Assembly (NCBI RefSeq): GCF_004006235.1
Contig: NZ_CP034753.1
Span: 1,736,001-1,800,000 of the forward strand
DNA from: Agromyces sp. LHK192
Lineage (GTDB): Bacteria > Actinomycetota > Actinomycetes > Actinomycetales > Microbacteriaceae
Length of the DNA stretch: 64,000 bases
Direction of reading: 5' to 3'
Shown: positions 58,509 to 64,000 of the stretch, piece after piece
Position numbering within the stretch: position 1 is the first letter of the stretch
How the letters are laid out: the number at the start of each line of letters is the position of its first letter
Notes under the pieces: generated by a model
Told to the model about the DNA's origin: nothing
Database searches by the model: none
The model's input: only the letters and a program-made list of their open reading frames with translations
Program-made: the position numbers and the translations under genes

Positions 58509-61500
58509 GTGCCGCGCGCGGTGATGGTTCTGCAGTACCCCAGGGAGGACCAACCGATCCACGAGCACGGCGGACGGAGCGTGCCGGGCGCGCACGTCGA
58601 ACGGGGCGGCCAACGTGCGGACGCGATCCGCGCGAGGCGCGCCGCCGCCCAGCGTGCCGTCGCGCGTGCACGCAAGCCCGCCGACACCCGCCGGCTGAGC
58701 GCCGATGACGTCATCGACCTCCAGCGCGACGCCGGGAACCATGCGGTCGCGCGCCTCGTCCAACGCGAACCCGCCCCGGACTCCCTCGCGGGCCGCCACG
58801 CCCGCGAGCCGATCCCGAAGCGCGGCCCCGAGGTCCGCCCGGCCCTGCAGGCGAGGTATCCGGCGCTCCTCGGCGCGCTCACCTCGGCGCAGCTCGACCG
58901 ATGGCAGCAGGTGGTCGACCATTACACGATCGGCTGGCACATCGACGGCCGTCTCAGGCGGCTCTGGGACGACTTCTCGTACTACGGGACCGTCCGCGCG
59001 CAGCATCCCGACTATCTGAGCGAACGTCGACGACTGCTGGCGGCCGTCCCGCCGAAGCCCGACGAGCGCCTCACCGTGGATGCGCGGCTGCTCTTCGCCG
59101 ACGACGTGCATACGCCGCCCGAATGGGACGCGAGAGCCGAGACCGGGTTCCGCCAGTGGGCGGTCGAACAGATCGCCCGACAACCCATCGAGCTGAACCT
59201 GCGCCCGGCGCCGGGCGAGGCGCTCGGCCAGCACCCGATGCCGGGGATCGTGCGCAAGACGAAGGGCTTCATCACCGCCGACGACCTCCGCAACGAGTAC
59301 CCGGAGGAGTACGCCCGACGAGTCTCCGATCGCGAGGAACTGCAGAAGCTCCGGGAGGCGCTCAAGGAGACCACGGCGGTCTGGCACGAGCTGCAGCCCA
59401 TGCACCTCGAGCGCAGCGCGATCAACGCGCGGCGGATCGGCTTCGGCGCCATCCGACATGTCTCGGAGGCGCTCGGCGAGGGCAGCGCTCCATACCCGTC
59501 GGTCCGCATCTGGGACGAGCCGCGCGCCCTCATCGAACGGGCGTGGCCGCTCCTGCGCGAACGGAAGGTCGAACTCGCCGTCCCGCTCATCGCGATGGCG
59601 GAACAGTCGACGGCCGAGGCGGCGAAGCGGTTCGGGGCCTACGAGAACCGCGTCATGACCGGCGCGGGCACCGCGGTGAAGTGGCTCAACCGCCTGAAGA
59701 CCGCGGGAACGATCGCCGCGGGCATCGCCTCAGGCGGGCTCGGCCTCACCGGCTCGGCGCTCGTCGCCGGCGGCTACACGCTCGCGCAGGAAGGACTCGG
59801 ACGCGCCGCCGAGATCCACTACGGGCAGCGCACGAGCCTCGGGCTCGCGAGTCTCGTGCAGGCCGCCGGCGTCAGCGCCGTCATGACCTACCTCGGCGGC
59901 GCTCTCCAGGCGCGATTCCAGGTCGCCATCAAGGCGCGGATCGACCGGATCCCCGACCTCGCGGGCACCAAGCTCGCCGAGCTCACCTCGAGCGCGATGG
60001 CCGCAGGAACCTCATCGGTCTACCTGACGGCGACCGAGACCGTGCTGAAGTCCGTCGTCGAGGGCAAGGCGCTCCCGAAGAGCGCGGCCGAGTTCGCCGA
60101 CCTCATCGTCGACGGCGTGGTGCAGAACGTCGCCATGGACCTCGGATTCGCCCGGGTCAACAGCCGCGTCGCGAAGGAGTACGACGCGTGGCGCGGGGGA
60201 GCGCGCTCGCCGGCGGTCACGCTCCCGGGCTCGACGAAGACGGATGCCGCCGCCGGCGCCGATGGCGGTCGAGCGGCCGCAGGGGCCGTCGGGGCCGCCG
60301 ATCGCGCGCGTGCGGCGACCGGCGAATCCGCTCGGCTGTCGGACGTGGCCGTGCGGTCGCTGCTGTCGGCGCCGGGGGGCTGGCCACGGCTCCAGTACGA
60401 ACTCCGCTCGGGAACCGGCCTCGGGGCGAATCTTCCGCTCACCGAGCGACAGTCGCTGATCGCACGGTTCGAGGCGCACCGGGAGGGCCTCGCGCGGAAC
60501 GCGGGCGCCGTCTTCGGCGGCGAGGTCGTCATCGTCGACTCGGACGCAGGGCGGCGCGTCGAGGTCAGGTTCGTCGGCGACGGCGCGGCGCAGACCGTGC
60601 AGCACGCCACCGAGTACCTCGACGCGAAGTCGCCGGGCTGGGCGCGCGAGACCGACGTGCGGCTCGTCGCCGATCCCGCGTCGACGCGGTCGCCGACCGC
60701 GACGGATGGCCCGGGTGGACGCGATCCCGCGCGTGTGACGGAGCACCTCGGCGCGGAGGCGCGTGCGCTCGCCGCAGACCTCGTGCCGCTGTACGACCGG
60801 TACCGCCGTATGGGCCCCGAGGCGAGGTTCGACGCGATCCTCGAGGTCGTGAACCGCCGGCTCGTCGCCGCAGGAGCGCCGCCGCTCATCCCCAACCACC
60901 TCCACCGCCCGACTCGCGACCAGCTCGGCAAGCAGCCGTCGTCGTCATGGGAACTGCACATCAACCGCGACCTCGTCAACCACCGCGATCCGACACCCGA
61001 GCAGTTCGCCGAGGCGTGCGACACGATCGCACACGAGGGGCGACACGCCCTGCAGTGGTTCCGGATGGCACGGCTGCACCTCGAGCGCACGTTTCCGGGC
61101 CAATCCTTCGCCCAGGTCCGCGCGGCGGCATCCGGCGATGCGGTGCTCGCAGGATTCGACCCGCAGACGGTCAAGGCGGCGTGGGAGGCGCAGACCGGGG
61201 CCCGGCCCGCCGAGTCGTTCCGGGCGGGGGAGTTGCACCATGCCGAGGCCGCCGCGTTCTACGACGGCGTGTTCGGTGCGAACGGGGATCGACGCCGTGA
61301 GATCTACGCCACGGGAGAGATCCGTCGGAACGAGCTGGGGGTCGCCGCGCGCCGACTCGACTTCATCGAGCGACTCGATCTCCCGCCCAACGACCCCCGG
61401 CTCGTCGACGCCCGTGCACGGTACCGGGAGGCGATCGCCGCGAACGACCGCGCGCACGAGGCGTACGAGATGCTGATCGAGGAGATCGATGCGCGCACCC

Positions 61501-61781
61501 ATGGCCGGGATGTCGCCGCCGCGATCCTCGCCGATGCGCGGATGCTGCCGCAGGCGCGGGATCGGGCACGCGAGGCCTACCGGGCCTTCATCGATGCGGA
61601 TCGCGCGACGAGGAACCCGGCCCGCACCGGGCGCCACTTCCGCGCGTCGACGAGGGCGGCCGCGTTCACGCGATACGAGGAGGCGATGGAGGCGCTGCGT
61701 CGCATCGAGCAGCGCGTCGAGCGCGCGGCGGAGGCCGCGAAGCGCGCGTCCGCCAAGGCGGGGCGGCCGAGCGGAAGTTGA
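58509..61781 (+). CDS. Large putative metallopeptidase toxin (HEGRH), eCIS/DUF4157-like N terminus
   Basis: 1090 residues if started at GTG 58509; ATG 58524 is an alternative. No signal peptide. Residues 1-70 are charged and disordered. LQRDAGNHAVARLVQR at 71-86 matches the LQR-x-AGN-xAV motif seen near the start of many DUF4157 and contractile-injection-associated actinobacterial proteins. A helical region to about 390 is followed by a Gly/Ala-rich hydrophobic stretch (397-466), possibly a membrane hairpin. Residues 842-846 are HEGRH, a gluzincin-type zinc site in TIAHEGRHALQWFRM; a third ligand could come from HHAE at 910-913. The last 150 residues are Arg/Ala/Glu-rich helix. It probably is a secreted or injected peptidase effector. 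No phage-tail-like, immunity or secretion gene is in the window. Function is inferred. Confidence 0.6.
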   Translation: MPRAVMVLQYPREDQPIHEHGGRSVPGAHVERGGQRADAIRARRAAAQRAVARARKPADTRRLSADDVIDLQRDAGNHAVARLVQREPAPDSLAGRHAREPIPKRGPEVRPALQARYPALLGALTSAQLDRWQQVVDHYTIGWHIDGRLRRLWDDFSYYGTVRAQHPDYLSERRRLLAAVPPKPDERLTVDARLLFADDVHTPPEWDARAETGFRQWAVEQIARQPIELNLRPAPGEALGQHPMPGIVRKTKGFITADDLRNEYPEEYARRVSDREELQKLREALKETTAVWHELQPMHLERSAINARRIGFGAIRHVSEALGEGSAPYPSVRIWDEPRALIERAWPLLRERKVELAVPLIAMAEQSTAEAAKRFGAYENRVMTGAGTAVKWLNRLKTAGTIAAGIASGGLGLTGSALVAGGYTLAQEGLGRAAEIHYGQRTSLGLASLVQAAGVSAVMTYLGGALQARFQVAIKARIDRIPDLAGTKLAELTSSAMAAGTSSVYLTATETVLKSVVEGKALPKSAAEFADLIVDGVVQNVAMDLGFARVNSRVAKEYDAWRGGARSPAVTLPGSTKTDAAAGADGGRAAAGAVGAADRARAATGESARLSDVAVRSLLSAPGGWPRLQYELRSGTGLGANLPLTERQSLIARFEAHREGLARNAGAVFGGEVVIVDSDAGRRVEVRFVGDGAAQTVQHATEYLDAKSPGWARETDVRLVADPASTRSPTATDGPGGRDPARVTEHLGAEARALAADLVPLYDRYRRMGPEARFDAILEVVNRRLVAAGAPPLIPNHLHRPTRDQLGKQPSSSWELHINRDLVNHRDPTPEQFAEACDTIAHEGRHALQWFRMARLHLERTFPGQSFAQVRAAASGDAVLAGFDPQTVKAAWEAQTGARPAESFRAGELHHAEAAAFYDGVFGANGDRRREIYATGEIRRNELGVAARRLDFIERLDLPPNDPRLVDARARYREAIAANDRAHEAYEMLIEEIDARTHGRDVAAAILADARMLPQARDRAREAYRAFIDADRATRNPARTGRHFRASTRAAAFTRYEEAMEALRRIEQRVERAAEAAKRASAKAGRPSGS

Positions 61782-61831
61782 TGGAGCCCCGGTCCTCGGC
61801 GCTTCCACAGGAACGACCCGCCCCGATCGCC

Positions 61832-61837
61832 TAGGCT
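61832..61837 (+). promoter_or_regulatory. -10 box of the terC transcript
   Basis: TAGGCT, placing the start near 61844, exactly at the 5' edge of the riboswitch aptamer. Confidence 0.55.
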
Positions 61838-61842
61838 CGGAA

Positions 61843-61944
61843 CCTCAAGGGGAGTACTCCGACACGGTCGGCTCGTCATTACGGATGCACCGTCGCATCC
61901 CGGGCCGCCGGTTCCCGACCTCGGGAACGGAAGAGACCTTGGCG
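61843..61944 (+). ncRNA. yybP-ykoY (manganese) riboswitch
   Basis: Conserved blocks are visible in order: CAAGGGGAGTA (61846-61856), CGTCATTACGG (61874-61884), an 8-bp hairpin GTTCCCGA-CC-TCGGGAAC (61911-61928), and AAGAGACCTTG (61931-61941). CAAGG (61846-61850) pairs with CCTTG (61937-61941) to close the aptamer. It precedes a TerC gene, a classical partner. It should turn on expression when Mn2+ is in excess; the remaining 30 bases up to the TTG start would hold the expression platform. Confidence 0.8.
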
Positions 61945-61976
61945 CCCATCCGTTCGCGCCCAGGTCTGGAGCATCC

Positions 61977-62990
61977 TTGGAGATCACCCCGCTCGTGTGG
62001 ATCGTCACGATCCTCGTCACGATCGCCTTCTTCGTCTACGAGTTCTTCGCGCACGTGCGAAAGCCGCACGAGCCGAGCATCGGCGAGTCCGCCCGCTGGT
62101 CGGCGTTCTACATCGGCCTCGCATTGCTGTTCGGCGTCGGCATCGGCATGGTCTCCGGCTGGACCTACGGCGGTGAGTACTTCGCCGGGTACCTCACCGA
62201 GAAGGCCCTTTCGGTCGACAACCTCTTCGTCTTCCTCATCGTGATGACCGCGTTCGCGGTGCCGAAGATCTACCAGCAGAAGGTGCTGATGATCGGCATC
62301 GTGATCGCGCTGATCCTCCGCGGCGCGTTCATCGCGGTCGGCGCCGCGCTGATCTCGAACTTCTCGTGGATCTTCTACCTGTTCGGCGCCCTCCTGCTGG
62401 TGCTCGCGTGGCGCCAGGCCTTCGGCGACCACGAGAGCAATCCGGCCGAGTGGAAGTCCATGCGGTTCGTCCGCCGGCACCTTCCCGTCACCGACGAGTA
62501 CCACGAGGACCGGCTGACCGTTCGCAAGGACGGCCGGCGCTTCGTCACGCCGATGCTGCTCACGATCATCGCGATCGGCTTCGTCGACCTGATCTTCGCG
62601 GTCGACTCGATCCCCGCGATCTACGGGCTCACCGATCAGGCCTACATCGTCTTCACCGCGAACGCGTTCGCGCTGATGGGCCTGCGTCAGCTGTACTTCC
62701 TCATCGGGGGACTGCTCGAGCGGCTCGTGTACCTCGCGCAGGGGCTCGCCGTCATCCTCGCGTTCATCGGGGTGAAGCTCGTGCTGCACGCCCTGCACGT
62801 CAACGAGCTCCCGTTCATCAACGGCGGCGAGCACGTGGAGTGGTCGCCCGAGATCCCGATCTGGTTCTCACTCACGTTCATCGGCGCGACCATCGCGGTC
62901 GCGACGATCGCGAGCCTCGTGAAGACCCGCCGCGACGGGACCACCGTCGAAGACCAGTCCGCCATCGAAACCGAGAAGGAACCTTCGTGA
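61977..62990 (+). CDS. TerC-family integral membrane protein
   Basis: 337 residues starting at TTG 61977, with TGGAG five bases upstream. Seven to nine membrane helices; the TerC signature EKALSVDNLFVFLIVMTAF and the second copy FVDLIFAVDSIPAIYGLT carry the acidic residues (VDN, AVDS) thought to bind metal. TerC proteins export manganese or metalate secreted proteins. The riboswitch supports a role in Mn2+ homeostasis. It is followed by a coupled 32-codon ORF and a CNNM-type gene. Confidence 0.93.
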   Translation: MEITPLVWIVTILVTIAFFVYEFFAHVRKPHEPSIGESARWSAFYIGLALLFGVGIGMVSGWTYGGEYFAGYLTEKALSVDNLFVFLIVMTAFAVPKIYQQKVLMIGIVIALILRGAFIAVGAALISNFSWIFYLFGALLLVLAWRQAFGDHESNPAEWKSMRFVRRHLPVTDEYHEDRLTVRKDGRRFVTPMLLTIIAIGFVDLIFAVDSIPAIYGLTDQAYIVFTANAFALMGLRQLYFLIGGLLERLVYLAQGLAVILAFIGVKLVLHALHVNELPFINGGEHVEWSPEIPIWFSLTFIGATIAVATIASLVKTRRDGTTVEDQSAIETEKEPS

Positions 62991-63085
62991 CCAGCACGAG
63001 CGGCGCCACCACCGCCGACACCCCGGACCAACCCGACGCCCGGAAGACCCCGGGCACCCTCCTCGACGCCGAGGCCCGCCGATGA
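62987..63085 (+). CDS. Small coupled ORF between terC and the CNNM gene
   Basis: 32 residues, GTG 62987 overlapping the terC stop (GTGA) and ending in an ATGA overlap with the next start. The product is polar, Thr/Ala/Asp-rich, with a charged end (LLDAEARR). It may be a real small protein or only a coupling device; codon bias resembles coding sequence. No homologue is recalled. Confidence 0.4.
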   Translation: MTSTSGATTADTPDQPDARKTPGTLLDAEARR

Positions 63086-64000
63086 CCGCCGACCTCGTCT
63101 GGAACATCGTCCTCGTGTTCGTCTTCGTCCTCATCGGCGGCGTGTTCGCCGCGACGGAGATGGCGCTCGTCACCCTTCGCGAGAGCCAGATCAATGCGAT
63201 CGCCGCCCGTGGCCGTCGCGGTGCGAAGGTCGCGAGCCTCGCCCGCAACCCGAACACGTTCCTCTCGGCAGTGCAGATCGGTGTCACCGTCGCGGGGTTC
63301 GCCTCCGCGGCCTACGGGGCGACGTCGATCGCGCCGTCCGTCGCGCCGCTGTTCATGGCGATCGGCGTGCCGGATTCGGTCGCGTTCACCATCGCCACCG
63401 TGCTGCTGACGCTGGTCATCGCCTACCTCTCGCTGGTGCTCGGCGAGCTGGTGCCGAAGCGTCTTGCAATCCAGCGCAACGCGTCGTTCGCGTACGCCGT
63501 GGCGCCGGCACTCGACGGCTTCGCCACGATCATGCGACCGGTCATCTGGTTGCTGTCGGTCTCGACGAACGCGCTGGTGCGCCTGCTGGGCGGCGACCCG
63601 CACAAGACCGCCGATGAGCTGACCGAGGAGGAGATCCGCGACATCGTCGCAACCCACGAGGGGCTCCCCGAGGACGAACGCAAGATCCTCGACGACGTGC
63701 TCTCGCTCCGTGGCCGTCAGGTCAGCGAGGTGATGCGACCCCGACCCGAGGTGATCGCGCTGGACGAGCGGTCGAGCGTCGCCGACGCGGTCGCACTGGT
63801 GCGCGAGCATCCGTTCTCGCGGTATCCGGTCGTGGACCGGTCGATCGACGACATCGTCGGGTTCGTGCACGTTCGCGACCTGTTCGAGGCGGCGGCGGAT
63901 GCCCCGGACCGGTCGCTCGAGCACGTCATCCGCCCGATCTCGTTCCTGCCGTCGACCGCCCGCGTGCTGCCCACGCTCACCCGGATGCGCGCGGACGGCG
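63082..64000 (+). CDS. CNNM/CorC-type transporter (hemolysin family, CBS domains), 3' end outside the window
   Basis: Starts at ATG 63082 and runs open to the last base (306 codons seen). A CNNM transmembrane domain of about 180 residues has the conserved AATEMALVTLRESQI, SAVQIGVTVAGF and LVLGELVPKRLAIQ segments. A first CBS domain begins near residue 205 (VMRPRPEVIALDERSSVADAVALVREHPFSRYPVVD), and a second is just starting at the window end. Family members move Mg2+/Co2+ or related ions. It overlaps the preceding small ORF and probably belongs to the riboswitch-controlled terC transcript. Confidence 0.9.
   Translation, partial: MTADLVWNIVLVFVFVLIGGVFAATEMALVTLRESQINAIAARGRRGAKVASLARNPNTFLSAVQIGVTVAGFASAAYGATSIAPSVAPLFMAIGVPDSVAFTIATVLLTLVIAYLSLVLGELVPKRLAIQRNASFAYAVAPALDGFATIMRPVIWLLSVSTNALVRLLGGDPHKTADELTEEEIRDIVATHEGLPEDERKILDDVLSLRGRQVSEVMRPRPEVIALDERSSVADAVALVREHPFSRYPVVDRSIDDIVGFVHVRDLFEAAADAPDRSLEHVIRPISFLPSTARVLPTLTRMRADG

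Noticed and set aside
55924..61800. Search for a repeat of the tRNA-Pro 3' end as attR
   Set aside because: No second copy of the T-arm/acceptor sequence was seen downstream within the window.

Overview
The window is a very GC-rich actinobacterial chromosome segment. The 16S sequence and gene content point to the family Microbacteriaceae (an Agromyces- or Leifsonia-like genus is my guess, not proven). No insertion sequence, phage or CRISPR array was recognised. Several starts are GTG, one gene starts with TTG and infC with ATC. Many genes seem to be transcribed without a leader, with a -10 box (TAnnnT) six to eight bases before the start codon.

Layout. 1-7.4 kb: tail of an unknown gene, a PLP decarboxylase-like protein, the Lhr helicase and Nei glycosylase repair pair, and a DUF1844 protein. 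7.4-9.8 kb: infC-rpmI-rplT and an rRNA methyltransferase of the TrmH family. 9.8-13.3 kb: a polar amino acid ABC importer with a GlnR-like box upstream. 13.3-17.5 kb: pheST and a DUF1801 protein. 17.5-24.5 kb: argCJBDFH, preceded by a short arginine-rich leader ORF; argR and argG are not in the cluster. 24.5-27.9 kb: mpg, a SatD/membrane-protein pair on the minus strand, and tyrS. 28.0-33.96 kb: one complete rrn operon (16S-23S-5S, no tRNA in the spacer) with promoter and terminator. 34.0-43.8 kb: a repeat-bearing TPR-like protein, a HAD phosphatase, a 55-residue ORF, tlyA, nadK, recN, pyrG, a NUDIX hydrolase and xerD. 43.9-50.6 kb: parA-like, scpA, scpB, rluB, tyrA, cmk and der. The order infC to der broadly follows the Mycobacterium tuberculosis Rv1641-Rv1713 block, so this is core chromosome.

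50.7-64 kb is more variable: a GNAT acetyltransferase, a DHA2-type MFS exporter, a CHAD protein, a PoxB-type pyruvate oxidase, tRNA-Pro(GGG), a TetR-controlled ABC-2 exporter, a 1090-residue putative metallopeptidase toxin with an HEGRH site and an LQR-AGN motif like those of DUF4157/eCIS-associated proteins, and a TerC gene behind a yybP-ykoY (Mn2+) riboswitch, coupled to a 32-codon ORF and a CNNM/CBS transporter that runs off the window.

The most interesting signals are: (1) the arginine-rich leader ORF before argC; (2) the large HEGRH protein; (3) a strand-symmetric 10-mer, GAGGCATCCG/CGGATGCCTC, found at 24 places by eye, far above chance; (4) the GlnR-like box; and (5) the tandem PWEKRDGAP repeats.
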